DNA of 64,000 nt from NCBI RefSeq assembly GCF_001458215.1, contig NZ_CYTW01000001.1, forward strand, positions 868,001 to 932,000, written 5' to 3'. The first letter of the stretch is position 1; the number at the start of each line of letters is the position of its first letter. Under the pieces are notes generated by a model. That model searched no databases and was not told the origin of the DNA. It saw only the letters and a program-made list of their open reading frames with translations. Shown here one piece after another: positions 24,182 through 33,292 of this stretch. A program made the translations under genes and the position numbers. Source of the stretch: Shimia thalassica. GTDB lineage: Bacteria > Pseudomonadota > Alphaproteobacteria > Rhodobacterales > Rhodobacteraceae.

Positions 24182-25330
24182 ATGACACTGACCCTTGAAA
24201 CACTTGAAAAACTGATTGGTTTCAATTCAGTAAGTGCGCGTTCAAATCTGGATATCATCGCCTTTATTGAAGATTTCCTTCAGACCCGCGGCTTTCGGCT
24301 GACACGCATTCCTGATGCGTCGGGACAAAAGGCGGGCCTCTTTGCCGAAATCGGCCCCTCCGAAGGCGGGGTTCTCTTGTCCGGGCACACCGATGTGGTG
24401 CCAACCGAAGGTCAAAACTGGACCAAAGACCCTTTCCGGCTGTCTCGTGAAGAAGATCGCGTCTACGGGCGCGGCACCACCGATATGAAGGGGTATCTTG
24501 CCGCCATGCTCACCGTTGCGGATGCGGCGGCCAGTCGGGATTTGAAAGAACCGCTCAAGCTGGTGTTTTCCTACGACGAAGAAATCGGCTGCGTAGGCAT
24601 TCAGCACATGTTGCCAGCGTTGAAACCTCTGTTGGGCGCCCCGCGAATGTGTCTGGTGGGAGAGCCGACAGAAATGCAGGTTGCGGTCGGGCACAAAGGC
24701 AAGGCAGCGATCCGCGCCAGATGTTTTGGCCAAAACGGGCATTCCGCACTGGCCCCGATGTTTGTGAATGCCCTGCATCTTGCCACCGATTTTGTCGCCG
24801 TACTGCGCCACATTCAGGCCGAGTATGCCCAAAATGGCAGCCAAGACGCGGCCTATTCCATCCCGTACACCACGTTACATGTCGGCAAACTGTCTGGTGG
24901 CATGGCGTTGAACATTGTGCCCGACAGCGCCGAAGTTGTATTTGAATACCGGCATCTGGCGGCGGACGATCCTGAAGATATCATGGACCGGATCGCGCGC
25001 GCTGCCGAAGCTATCGCCCGAAAATACCGCCCCGACTTTGCCGAAGCGGATATCGTTCTGGATCGCTATAACGCCTATCCCGGATTGGACGTTTCCCAAG
25101 ATGCCCGAATTGCGGGCATCGCCCAAAGATTGGCTGAAAATCAAAGCATCACCAAAGTTGCCTTCGGAACCGAGGCTGGATTTTTCTCGAATTTGGGGAT
25201 TGAAACGGTGGTGTGCGGACCGGGGTCAATGGCGGGGCAGGGACATAAGCCGGACGAATATATTGCTCTCGACCAGTTGGACGCTTGTGACCGCATGTTG
25301 ATGCGCACATTGGATGAATTATCACAATAA
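24182..25330 (+). CDS. M20-family deacylase (ArgE-like)
   Basis: The 382-residue product shows the two-zinc M20 site: His69 and Asp71 in LLSGHTDVVPTEG, Asp101 in GRGTTDMKGYLA, and Glu133/Glu134 in YDEEIGCVGI. The dimerisation domain (GHSALAP, VFEYRHLAADDP) and FGTEAGFF near the end follow. The overall match is to acetylornithine deacetylase (ArgE), which removes an acyl group from an alpha- or omega-amine. Here the setting suggests it may deacylate an N-acylated amine intermediate rather than serve arginine biosynthesis. The start at 24182 was preferred to a longer frame from 24104 because the family begins at about this point. Confidence 0.9.
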   Translation: MTLTLETLEKLIGFNSVSARSNLDIIAFIEDFLQTRGFRLTRIPDASGQKAGLFAEIGPSEGGVLLSGHTDVVPTEGQNWTKDPFRLSREEDRVYGRGTTDMKGYLAAMLTVADAAASRDLKEPLKLVFSYDEEIGCVGIQHMLPALKPLLGAPRMCLVGEPTEMQVAVGHKGKAAIRARCFGQNGHSALAPMFVNALHLATDFVAVLRHIQAEYAQNGSQDAAYSIPYTTLHVGKLSGGMALNIVPDSAEVVFEYRHLAADDPEDIMDRIARAAEAIARKYRPDFAEADIVLDRYNAYPGLDVSQDARIAGIAQRLAENQSITKVAFGTEAGFFSNLGIETVVCGPGSMAGQGHKPDEYIALDQLDACDRMLMRTLDELSQ

Positions 25331-25568
25331 AACAGTTTGTTACGATTGTTTGACGGTGGCTTTTAGATGCAGTTTTTCGTGCAGAAAAGCTCCGCTCACC
25401 CGGTGCTACCCGCGATGCAATACACGGTTTTGCGGTGTCCTGCCGCTGTAAGGAAATAGACGATGACGAGAAGGCGCAACATGCATGAGCAGACCTATCC
25501 CCCATCCGGGGGACACGACACCTCGCGGCCGCGACCTTTAGAGTTTTGCCGACAAAGGAGCGATCGCA

Positions 25569-26660
25569 ATGAACGATGAGACCCTGAGCGCAGTCGATGT
25601 GCGGGATGCTGTGAAACGCTATGGCGACTTCACCGCCTTGAAGACGATATCACTTTCGATCAAAGACAATGAGTTCTTTACGCTGCTTGGTCCCTCCGGT
25701 TGCGGCAAGACCACATTGTTGCGGATGATCGCCGGTTTTGAAGATGTGACCGAAGGCGCGATATTCCTCTACGGGGACGAGATCGAGAACCTGCCGCCGC
25801 ACCAGCGGCCAGTGAACACCGTGTTTCAGAACTATGCGCTGTTCCCCCAAATGACCATTCTCGACAATGTCGCCTTTGGCGTCGAGATGCGCGGCAATTC
25901 CAAGGCCGAGGCCCGCCGTCGGGCCGGTGAGATGCTCGAACTTGTCCAGCTGTCGCAGTTTTCATCTCGCAAGCCTTCGCAGCTGTCCGGCGGACAGCAG
26001 CAACGCGTGGCGCTGGCACGTGCCTTGGCTCCGGAACCCAAGGTTTTGTTGCTGGACGAACCTTTGTCGGCGCTTGACCTGAAACTTCGCAAGGCCATGC
26101 AGCTCGAGCTGAAGCACCTGCAGCGCGAAACGGGCATCACCTTTATTTTTGTTACCCACGATCAGGAAGAAGCCCTGACCATGTCGGATCGTATCGCGGT
26201 CATGTCCGCTGGGGAGCTTCAGCAACTGGGTGCACCAACAGATATTTACGAGCGGCCGCACAACATGTTCGTGGCGGATTTCATCGGGGAAACCAATCTT
26301 CTCGAAGTGTCCGTCGACAAGATCGCGCAAGGCCGTGCAACCTGTCACCTTGGGGGCGGTCACGAGCTGACCTGCAATCAGGTGGATGACATTGGCGTCG
26401 GCGCAAAGGTACACATGTCGATCCGCCCCGAGCGCCTGTTCATGTCCGACATTCCCGCAGAAGCCGAGAGCCTCAAGGGGACGGTCAAGGAAAACATCTT
26501 TGCCGGAACGGACATCACAACCATTGTGGCGCTGGCCGAAGGTCCCGATTTCATCGTGCGCACCTCGAATTCGGATCGCGGTAACAAACGTATCTTCGAG
26601 CCGGGAACAGAGATGTACGTCAACATGGAGATGGGGGCAGGTCGCCTCCTCGTAGACTGA
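25569..26660 (+). CDS. potA: Spermidine/putrescine-type ABC transporter ATP-binding protein
   Basis: The 363-residue ATPase has Walker A GPSGCGKTT (41-49), the Q-loop, the signature LSGGQQQRVALARAL, Walker B VLLLDEPLSALD and a switch histidine in FVTHDQEEAL. A C-terminal regulatory domain with the TOBE-like SIRPERLFM segment follows. Start has AAAGGAGCG upstream. It is the first of four genes encoding a complete polyamine-type importer and overlaps the first permease gene in the TGATG manner. It couples ATP hydrolysis to uptake. The symbol reflects family; the actual substrate may be another amine. Confidence 0.9.
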   Translation: MNDETLSAVDVRDAVKRYGDFTALKTISLSIKDNEFFTLLGPSGCGKTTLLRMIAGFEDVTEGAIFLYGDEIENLPPHQRPVNTVFQNYALFPQMTILDNVAFGVEMRGNSKAEARRRAGEMLELVQLSQFSSRKPSQLSGGQQQRVALARALAPEPKVLLLDEPLSALDLKLRKAMQLELKHLQRETGITFIFVTHDQEEALTMSDRIAVMSAGELQQLGAPTDIYERPHNMFVADFIGETNLLEVSVDKIAQGRATCHLGGGHELTCNQVDDIGVGAKVHMSIRPERLFMSDIPAEAESLKGTVKENIFAGTDITTIVALAEGPDFIVRTSNSDRGNKRIFEPGTEMYVNMEMGAGRLLVD

Positions 26661-27586
26661 TGGCCGGTGGCGCAGCAAGCGGTGGCAGTGCAACCACCGA
26701 TACCTACAAGGACGCGCGAGGCTGGCTGTTGATGCCTGCATGGAGCGTGTTGCTTGTGCTGTCACTGGCTCCTGTATTTATGATGCTGGTGTATTCGTTC
26801 CTGACCAAGGAATTCAGAGGCGGCGTGATCTGGGAATTCAGCCTGGCCGCCTATGACCAGTTCTTCTTTGACAGGGGGTTGTTTGGCGACGACCCGCCCG
26901 TGATTGAATGGACCTATCTGACGATTTTCTGGCGTTCCATCTGGCAAGCAGGGGCCGCCACAATCCTGAGCCTGCTTATCGGGTTTCCAACGGCCTATTA
27001 CATTGCGACGCGCCCCGAAAACGTGCGCCCTGTCTGGCTGTTTCTCATCACGATCCCTTACTGGGTGAACCTGTTGATCCGCACGGTGTCGATGAAATTC
27101 CTGTTGCGTGATCAGGGGCCGTTGAATGACCTGTTGATGTCGACCGGATTGATCAGCGAACCCATCCACATCATCAACACCAATCTGGCGGTTCAACTGG
27201 GCCTGTTCTATTCCTACCTGCCTTTCATGGTCCTGCCGATCTATGCCGCCGTCGAACGGTACAACTTTGCCCTCTCCGAAGCGGCCGCCGACCTCTATGC
27301 AAACAAATGGGTCACATTGCGCAGGGTGCTTTTGCCTGCCGTGAAGCCCGGTGTCGTGGCCGGCTGTATTCTGGTGTTCGTGCCGTCATTGGGCGCGTTC
27401 CTTGCGCCGGACCTGTTGGGCGGTGCCAAGAACTTTATGATCGGTTCCCTGATCGAAGAACAGTTCAAGGGCAATGCCGGCAACTGGCCCTTTGGCGCGG
27501 CGGCTTCGATGGTGCTTTTGACGATGGTGCTCATCATCCTGCTGATCTGTGCGCGCCAACAATCCAAAGCCGGAAAGGAGGTCTGA
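26660..27586 (+). CDS. potB: Spermidine/putrescine-type ABC transporter permease, PotB-like
   Basis: The 308-residue membrane protein has about six hydrophobic segments. The cytoplasmic EAA loop ([20 protein letters not shown]) contacts the ATPase. Its ATG overlaps the stop of the ATPase gene, giving translational coupling, and the stop is one base before the next permease start. With the following PotC-like subunit it forms the transmembrane channel of the importer. Confidence 0.9.
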   Translation: MAGGAASGGSATTDTYKDARGWLLMPAWSVLLVLSLAPVFMMLVYSFLTKEFRGGVIWEFSLAAYDQFFFDRGLFGDDPPVIEWTYLTIFWRSIWQAGAATILSLLIGFPTAYYIATRPENVRPVWLFLITIPYWVNLLIRTVSMKFLLRDQGPLNDLLMSTGLISEPIHIINTNLAVQLGLFYSYLPFMVLPIYAAVERYNFALSEAAADLYANKWVTLRRVLLPAVKPGVVAGCILVFVPSLGAFLAPDLLGGAKNFMIGSLIEEQFKGNAGNWPFGAAASMVLLTMVLIILLICARQQSKAGKEV

Positions 27587-27587
27587 C

Positions 27588-28397
27588 ATGGCAACTCCAG
27601 GAAACGATATCAAATCCTATCCCGGCTTCCGGTTCATCACGATTGCCTGCCTGATTATCCTTTATGCGCCACTTGTGGTGGTCACGATCTATTCGTTCAA
27701 CGCCTCGAAATCGATCACGGTCTGGGAAGGGCTTTCGCTGCACTGGTATGCGGATGTCTTCACAGGCCCCGACAGCGGAAAATTCAAACTGGCGGCGCGC
27801 AATTCCTTTGTGATTGCGATCATTGCCGCCTCGGTTTCAACGGCCATTGCAACACTCGCGGCGACGGCAATGGTGCGCGGCGGACAGTTCAAGCTGCGCA
27901 CCGTGTCGTTCGGGCTGATTTCATTGCCCCTCATGGTGCCCGAAATCGTGACGGCGGTTGCCACATTGATCTTTTTCAACGCCATCGGCTTTGATCGTGG
28001 GTTGATGACCATCCTTGTGGCCCATATCGCGTTCTGTATTCCGTTCGCCTATCTGCCGATCTCGGCGCGGATGCAGGGCATCGAAGACACCTATGAGCAG
28101 GCGGCAATGGATCTCTATGCCACCAAGCGGCAGGCCTTCACAAAGATCCTGATGCCCTTGATGATGCCCGGTATCATTTCGGGGTTTCTGCTCGCCTTTA
28201 TCGTCAGCCTTGATGACTTCATCATCACCAATTTCGTCAAAGGGGCAGGGGTCGAAACACTGCCCACGGCGATCTTCGGATCCGTCAAACAAGGGATCAA
28301 ACCCAACATCATGGCGATATCCACCATGCTGCTTGGCCTGTCCATCGTGATGGTCACCATCAGCTATTTCGTAAGCAAGACCGACAATACAAAATAA
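27588..28397 (+). CDS. potC: Spermidine/putrescine-type ABC transporter permease, PotC-like
   Basis: The 269-residue membrane protein has several transmembrane segments and the EAA-type loop ([20 protein letters not shown]). The start at 27588 follows AAAGGAGG; a longer frame from 27549 overlaps the potB-like gene and was not chosen. [16 protein letters not shown] segment is typical of PotC permeases. It pairs with the PotB-like subunit and precedes the binding protein gene. Confidence 0.9.
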   Translation: MATPGNDIKSYPGFRFITIACLIILYAPLVVVTIYSFNASKSITVWEGLSLHWYADVFTGPDSGKFKLAARNSFVIAIIAASVSTAIATLAATAMVRGGQFKLRTVSFGLISLPLMVPEIVTAVATLIFFNAIGFDRGLMTILVAHIAFCIPFAYLPISARMQGIEDTYEQAAMDLYATKRQAFTKILMPLMMPGIISGFLLAFIVSLDDFIITNFVKGAGVETLPTAIFGSVKQGIKPNIMAISTMLLGLSIVMVTISYFVSKTDNTK

Positions 28398-28417
28398 ACG
28401 ACAACACGGAGAAAGAC

Positions 28418-29455
28418 ATGAAACACATGATCAAAGCGTCAGCCACAGCAATGGCTCTTGCCCTTGCCGCGACAGGTGCCAGCGCCGAAGGTAAACTGGT
28501 CGTCTATCACTGGTTCGAGTACATTCCGCAGGACCTGCTGGACAAGTTCACGGCCGAAACCGGCATCGAAGTGACCATGGACACTTACGACTCGAACGAA
28601 GCCATGCTCGCTTCGCTCAAGGCCGGTGCAATCGGCACGTATGATGTTGCGGTCCCCGGTGATTACATGGTGTCGATCATGGCGGGCGAAGGTCTGCTGG
28701 ACACGATCGCAGACGGCGAATTGGCCAACAAGGGCAACATCTCTTCGGATTGGGCCGACCCGTCTTTTGATCCCGGCCGTATGCATTCAATCCCCTACCA
28801 GTGGGGCTCGACCGCGTTCATGGTGGATACAGCGTCCTATTCCGGCGACATCAACTCGACAGACATCCTGTTCAACCCGCCTGCGGAACTCTCTGGCAAG
28901 ATCAACATGCTGGACAGCCAGGGGGAAGTCATGGCGATGGCAGCCCTGCACTTGGGAATGGAGCAATGCTCGACCGACCGTGACAAACTCAAGGCGCTGA
29001 ACGCAATGCTGCAAGAGGCCAAGGGCCACTGGGCCAGCTTCAACTCGGATACGGCCAAAGAAGTGCTGGTCTCGGGCGATGTTTCGGTCGGCATGATCTA
29101 TGACGGTTTCGGCGCCAAAGCCCGCAGCGAAAAAGCCTCGCTGAAGTATGCGTTCCCCTCACAGGGCTATGTCGTCTGGATGGACAACGTCGTTCTTTTG
29201 AAAGACGCGCCCAACCGCGACAGCGCGATCAAGTTCATGGACTTTCTGCTTGAGCCGGAAAACATCGCCGCTGTTTCCAACTATGCGCGTTACGGCCTTG
29301 GTGTGAATGGCGCCGGAGAGTTCCTTGATCCCGAACTGGCCACCTTGCCAGAGTCCAACCCGCCCGCAGAAGCAGGCGCAGGTGTGTTCATCGAAGTGTG
29401 TGACGAAGCAACACAAGCGGTCTATGACAAGATCTGGACCAACCTGAAAAAGTAA
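28418..29455 (+). CDS. potD: Periplasmic polyamine-type binding protein, PotD-like
   Basis: The 345-residue product has a signal peptide (MKHMIKASATAMALALAA, cleavage near ASA-EG) and the PotD/PotF fold: LVVYHWFEYIPQDLLDKFTAETGIEV, NEAMLASLKAG, YDVAVPGDYMV and IPYQWGSTAFMVD. It captures the ligand outside the membrane for the PotABC-like importer. A strong terminator follows at 29463. It is a different gene from the other PotD-like protein at 242-1291. Confidence 0.9.
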   Translation: MKHMIKASATAMALALAATGASAEGKLVVYHWFEYIPQDLLDKFTAETGIEVTMDTYDSNEAMLASLKAGAIGTYDVAVPGDYMVSIMAGEGLLDTIADGELANKGNISSDWADPSFDPGRMHSIPYQWGSTAFMVDTASYSGDINSTDILFNPPAELSGKINMLDSQGEVMAMAALHLGMEQCSTDRDKLKALNAMLQEAKGHWASFNSDTAKEVLVSGDVSVGMIYDGFGAKARSEKASLKYAFPSQGYVVWMDNVVLLKDAPNRDSAIKFMDFLLEPENIAAVSNYARYGLGVNGAGEFLDPELATLPESNPPAEAGAGVFIEVCDEATQAVYDKIWTNLKK

Positions 29456-29462
29456 TCAGCAC

Positions 29463-29494
29463 AAAAGGCCGCGCGTTTGCGCGGCCTTTTCTTC
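29463..29494 (+). terminator. Rho-independent terminator of the potABCD-like operon
   Basis: AAAAGGCCGCGC (29463-29474) pairs with GCGCGGCCTTTT (29479-29490) over 12 bp around a 4-nt loop, giving T residues at the 3' side. It starts 8 nt after the binding-protein stop and ends about 28 nt before the next gene. Confidence 0.85.
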
Positions 29495-29518
29495 GCTCTT
29501 ATTCGCGGTTTTCAAACT

Positions 29519-30280
29519 ATGATCGTCGGCTTTTACCAATGCCCGTCTCCAAAGGGCGATTTGGATGTGGGGTTAGGGGCCGTGGAAACGGCGCTTCAAT
29601 CTGCGGCAGACGCAAATGCCGATATGTTGGTCATGCCCGAGGTTTTCCTGCCGGGATATGGCGCAACAACCCAAGCCGCACCCGAAGGCTGGGACAGGGT
29701 TGAGCTGCGTTTATCCGAGTTGTGCCAGCACTACGGCACGGCTCTCACCATTGGATTGCCAGACTATCAATCAGGGCAGGTGTTCAACACGGCGGTGGTC
29801 TTTGACCCTGACGGAGGCACGCTGGCGCGCTATCGCAAGATCCAGCTTTTCGGAGAGGCCGAGAAAGCCCTTTACTCCCCCGGTACGGACCATGTTGTTT
29901 TTGGCTATCGCGGAAAAAAGTGGGGGTTGCTGATCTGTTACGATGTCGAGTTCCCCGAACACGTGCGCGCCCTCGTACGTGCGGGCGCTGACATCGTTCT
30001 GGTGCCAACCGCCAATATGAAGCCTTTCGTGAACGTCAATCGGATCATGGTGCCCAGTCGCGCGGCAGAAAACGGCGTGCCGCTGGTCTATGCCAATTAT
30101 TGTGGAACCGAAGGCGCATTGTCCTACACCGGCATGTCTGTGATTTGCGGACCGGACGGCACCGCGCTTGCATCACAGGACCAGTCCACCGGTCTGTGCG
30201 TTGCCGAAATATTGGGCAACCCCGACGCGCAAGACATTCCCTTATCCACCCAACTGGCCGATTTTCAGCAACCGGGCTAG
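29519..30280 (+). CDS. Carbon-nitrogen hydrolase (nitrilase superfamily)
   Basis: The 253-residue protein has the Glu-Lys-Cys triad of the superfamily: Glu41 in MPEVFLPGYG, Lys107 in ARYRKIQLFGE, and Cys140 in GLLICYDVEFPE. The conserved PTANMKPF and VPSRAAENGVPLVYANY segments follow. Members hydrolyse amides, N-carbamoyl amines or nitriles in the cytoplasm. Its place after the importer suggests it acts on an amide form of the imported amine. A start 14 codons upstream was rejected because the family begins near this methionine. No clear Shine-Dalgarno is visible. Confidence 0.9.
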   Translation: MIVGFYQCPSPKGDLDVGLGAVETALQSAADANADMLVMPEVFLPGYGATTQAAPEGWDRVELRLSELCQHYGTALTIGLPDYQSGQVFNTAVVFDPDGGTLARYRKIQLFGEAEKALYSPGTDHVVFGYRGKKWGLLICYDVEFPEHVRALVRAGADIVLVPTANMKPFVNVNRIMVPSRAAENGVPLVYANYCGTEGALSYTGMSVICGPDGTALASQDQSTGLCVAEILGNPDAQDIPLSTQLADFQQPG

Positions 30281-30325
30281 GCTAGGCGCTTTCTTTTTGG
30301 CGTGTTCTCGGGCAACATCCGGCGT

Positions 30326-31156
30326 ATGGACTTGATACTGACTGACGATGAAACCGAGCTGGTCGCCGCTTGCGTCAACGCGATCGGGACCCCTGATTTT
30401 CCTCGCTTTATTGGCCAGCTTTGCGCGTCGCTTTGCAGTTCGGACAATGTATACCTTACTGTTCTGTTTGACAGTCTGGCGCCGGTCGCCCTTTACAGCA
30501 ATCACGGCAAGGCCTCACAGCATGAACTGTTGAAACTATACCTTGAGGCCGCCTATTTGCTGGATCCGTTTGTTCTGCAGTTTCGCAGAAAACTGGGCGA
30601 TCAGGTTCTGTCACTGGATGAAGTCGCCCCCGACGATTTCAAACAATCCGAATATTTCGCCAAGTTCTTTCGCGATATGGGGCTGCGTGACGAATGCGGC
30701 ATGATCCTGCATTTTGATGCGCAAACTGCCCTGTTCTTTTCCATGGGCAACGAACTGTCTGGTGCTTCGGCCAAACCCGAACGTCTGAAAAATGCCTATC
30801 CGATTGTGTCCTCTCTTGCGCGTCGGCACTGGACCAACCTGTCACCGGACAACACGGATGGCGCGGGCCGGCTTGGGGCGCACCTGCAAGCCGCGTTTGA
30901 TGCCTTCGGAACGTCCGTACTCAGCCCGCGAGAGGGCGAAATCGTGCGCATGATCCTCAAAGGGCACTCGTCCAAATCGATTGCGCGCGCTTTTGACAAC
31001 AGCCCCGAAACCATCAAGGTGCACCGCAAGCGGATCTACACCAAGCTTGGCGTCGCCTCGCAGGGCGAGCTGCTATCGATTTTCCTCGAGGCATTGTCCA
31101 ATATGCCTGCCACCGCAACGTGCGACCCTCTCGAATTTTATCTGATCACCGAGTGA
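30326..31156 (+). CDS. LuxR-family regulator
   Basis: The product of 276 residues ends in a LuxR/GerE HTH domain (LSPREGEIVRMILKGHSSKS, IARAFDNSPETIKVHRKRIYTKLGV). The N-terminal 190 residues form a sensor-like domain without a match I can name. It is not an obvious autoinducer receptor. The ATG at 30326 was chosen over an upstream in-frame GTG at 30302; both are possible. It may control the nearby amine genes such as the aminotransferase downstream. Confidence 0.88.
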   Translation: MDLILTDDETELVAACVNAIGTPDFPRFIGQLCASLCSSDNVYLTVLFDSLAPVALYSNHGKASQHELLKLYLEAAYLLDPFVLQFRRKLGDQVLSLDEVAPDDFKQSEYFAKFFRDMGLRDECGMILHFDAQTALFFSMGNELSGASAKPERLKNAYPIVSSLARRHWTNLSPDNTDGAGRLGAHLQAAFDAFGTSVLSPREGEIVRMILKGHSSKSIARAFDNSPETIKVHRKRIYTKLGVASQGELLSIFLEALSNMPATATCDPLEFYLITE

Positions 31157-31259
31157 ACTGGCGCCACACCATCAGGGCAGTACCCCTTACAGGGGACTGA
31201 TTGGCACCTTCGGTATGGCCTAGCATCAACGGCATGAACCGGAGTGAGGATAACCCGTC

Positions 31260-32627
31260 ATGACCAAAACAGATGCCAATTCCGCTTGGGCCAAAGACCG
31301 GAACCATGTGTTGCACCCCTACACGGATTTTTCGACCTTCAAGGAAGAAGGCAGTCAGGTGATCGAGACCGCCAAAGGCATGTATGTGACCGACACGGAC
31401 GGGCGCAAGTTGCTCGACGGGATTGCAGGGCTCTGGTGCGTGAACATCGGCCATGGCCGGCGCGAGATGGCCGAGGCCATTTCCGATCAGGTCCTGAAAA
31501 TGCAGTATTACAACCCCTTTGGTCACTCGACCAGCGAACCGGCTGCAGAACTGGGTTACTGGCTGGCCAGCCATGCCCCCGGCAGCCTGAACCACGTCTA
31601 TTACACGACGGGCGGCTCAACGGCGAATGACGCCGCCATCCGGCTGGTGCACTACTATTTCACAATGCGGGGACAGCACCGCAAGAAAAAGATCATCTCG
31701 CGCAATGATGCCTATCACGGCTCCACCTATGTGGCTGCAGAGCTGACCGGCATCCACGCCACCAAGAACAGCTTTGACAAGGTGGCCGAAAACCTGATCC
31801 ATCATGTGTCGGCTGCGAACATGTATGCCAAACCACAGGACATGTCCGAAGAGGCCTACTGTGATTTCCTTGTGCAAGAGTTCGAGACCCGCATTCAACA
31901 GCTTGGTCCCGACAATTGCGCCGCCTTTATTGCCGAACCTGTGATGGGGGCAGGCGGCGTTCTGGTTGCGCCCAAAGGATATCACCGGCGTATGTGGGAG
32001 GTCTGCAAACGCCACGATATGCTCTATATCGCTGACGAAGTTGTCACCGCCTTCGGACGGCTTGGCGCGTGGTTCGCGTCCGAGGACGTGTTCGATTATC
32101 AGCCCGACATTCTGGTGTCCGCCAAAGGGGTCACCTCGGGGTATATTCCCTTGGGCGTGACGCTGATTTCGGATGAAATCTATGACGTGATCAGCCGCCC
32201 GCAATGCGAAGGGGGCGTCTTTTCCATGGGCTTGACCTATTTCGGTCATCCGGTTGCCTGCACCGCCGCCTTGAAGAATATCGAGATCATGGAAACCGAA
32301 GGCCTGCTGGCCAATTCCCGCGACGTCGGCAGCTATTTTCACGAGGCCGCACAAGGCCTCACCGATCTGGACATTGTGGGGGATGTCCGGGGGCACGGTC
32401 TTATGCTGGCGGTGGATCTGGTGGCTGACAAAGCTACGAAAGAAGGCTTCCCTGTCACCTCTCAAATGGGCGCGCGCGTGTTCAAGAAATGCATCGAAAA
32501 CGGCGTTGTTGTGCGCCCTGTCGGGGACCGGATTGTCCTGTCTCCTCCGATCATTATCTCCAAAGACGAGGTGAACACGATTGTCTCGGCACTGCACAGT
32601 GCAATCACAGACGTCAGCAACGGTTGA
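31260..32627 (+). CDS. Class III PLP-dependent aminotransferase
   Basis: The 455-residue enzyme has the class III layout: LLDGIAGLWCVNIGHG, YYTTGGSTANDAAIRLVHYY, IISRNDAYHGST, the IADEVVTAFGRLG aspartate pocket, and the PLP lysine 289 in DILVSAKGVTSGYIPLG. It resembles putrescine-, beta-alanine- or taurine-pyruvate aminotransferases (SpuC/Tpa-like). It would move an amino group from an omega-amine to pyruvate, making an aldehyde for the PuuC-like dehydrogenase. Which amine is used is not determined. It stands alone after the LuxR gene with about 100 nt between. Confidence 0.9.
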   Translation: MTKTDANSAWAKDRNHVLHPYTDFSTFKEEGSQVIETAKGMYVTDTDGRKLLDGIAGLWCVNIGHGRREMAEAISDQVLKMQYYNPFGHSTSEPAAELGYWLASHAPGSLNHVYYTTGGSTANDAAIRLVHYYFTMRGQHRKKKIISRNDAYHGSTYVAAELTGIHATKNSFDKVAENLIHHVSAANMYAKPQDMSEEAYCDFLVQEFETRIQQLGPDNCAAFIAEPVMGAGGVLVAPKGYHRRMWEVCKRHDMLYIADEVVTAFGRLGAWFASEDVFDYQPDILVSAKGVTSGYIPLGVTLISDEIYDVISRPQCEGGVFSMGLTYFGHPVACTAALKNIEIMETEGLLANSRDVGSYFHEAAQGLTDLDIVGDVRGHGLMLAVDLVADKATKEGFPVTSQMGARVFKKCIENGVVVRPVGDRIVLSPPIIISKDEVNTIVSALHSAITDVSNG

Positions 32628-32739
32628 CCAAGGCGCCCTTCCAAAATCAACTGCCGAGGCCCCCTGGCCTCGGTATCCCAAACTTCGGGAAACGCTCTGG
32701 CAGTCGCATCCAAACAATTTTCAAGAAACGTCGTTGGAG

Positions 32740-32753
32740 CTAACAAAAGTCAA
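32740..32753. promoter_or_regulatory. NNR/DNR-type Crp-Fnr box upstream of the nos operon
   Basis: CTAAC-AAAA-GTCAA is the reverse-complement form of the boxes near norC (TTGAC-N4-GTTAA or GTTAG). It resembles the TTGAC-N4-GTCAA consensus of nitric-oxide-responsive Crp/Fnr regulators. It lies 59 nt before the first gene of the nos operon. The likely binder is the cluster-less regulator at 46954. Confidence 0.6.
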
Positions 32754-32812
32754 GTCGCGGATCGGGTGATCGCTTCATTCTCACACGCAGAATGTAACCG
32801 ATGGATTCGTAA

Positions 32813-33292
32813 ATGCCCGCCTCTGTGCTCTCTGCTGCCAACCCGATCCCGCCGCTCGCCGGACGGATCCGTATGGTGCATGGGGCAATCGTTGTGGCCA
32901 CCGTTTTGCTGTTTGTTCTGCAAATGGCGCTCCCGTCTCTGGCACATGACGCAAAAGGCGAATGGATCGAAATCTGCTCGGAATACGGGATTTCGATGGT
33001 TCAGATCGAGGTCGACGAAGCCGGCACCCCACAAGAGAAACCCTGTCCCGAATGCGAGGATTGCGTGTGTAGCGCAGCCGCTGATGTGTCCCCGTTCCTG
33101 AACAGCGCCATGGGCGTTGCGCACTGGGTGGCTTTGGGGGCAGGGGCGAAGGCTGCGCCATTTGATATCTTGCCCCCCAATCGGAAAATCCGGCCCGAAA
33201 CACGTGGCCCCCCGACCGCCCCCAATTTCATAACAACGCGCGCGCCGCGTGTGTTCAAAGCGTCATTCCCATCAAAAGGAGGTGCGCTGTGA
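32813..33292 (+). CDS. Small secreted or membrane-anchored Cys-rich protein, DUF2946-like
   Basis: The 159-residue product has a hydrophobic segment (VVATVLLFVLQMALPSLAHD) that can be a signal peptide or anchor. It then has EICSEYGISM and a Cys-rich KPCPECEDCVCS motif, which match DUF2946 family proteins often linked to copper. Its stop overlaps the nosR GTG start (GTGA), so it is translationally coupled to nosR. It lacks a good Shine-Dalgarno at the first ATG; a start at 32873 would give a cleaner signal peptide. A role in copper handling for nitrous oxide reductase is an inference. Confidence 0.68.
   Translation: MPASVLSAANPIPPLAGRIRMVHGAIVVATVLLFVLQMALPSLAHDAKGEWIEICSEYGISMVQIEVDEAGTPQEKPCPECEDCVCSAAADVSPFLNSAMGVAHWVALGAGAKAAPFDILPPNRKIRPETRGPPTAPNFITTRAPRVFKASFPSKGGAL

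Noticed and set aside
25360-25375. Sigma-54-like sequence upstream of the potA-like gene (TGGC...TGC)
   Set aside because: The GG and GC elements are 9 nt apart rather than the required 10, and the rest does not fit the consensus.
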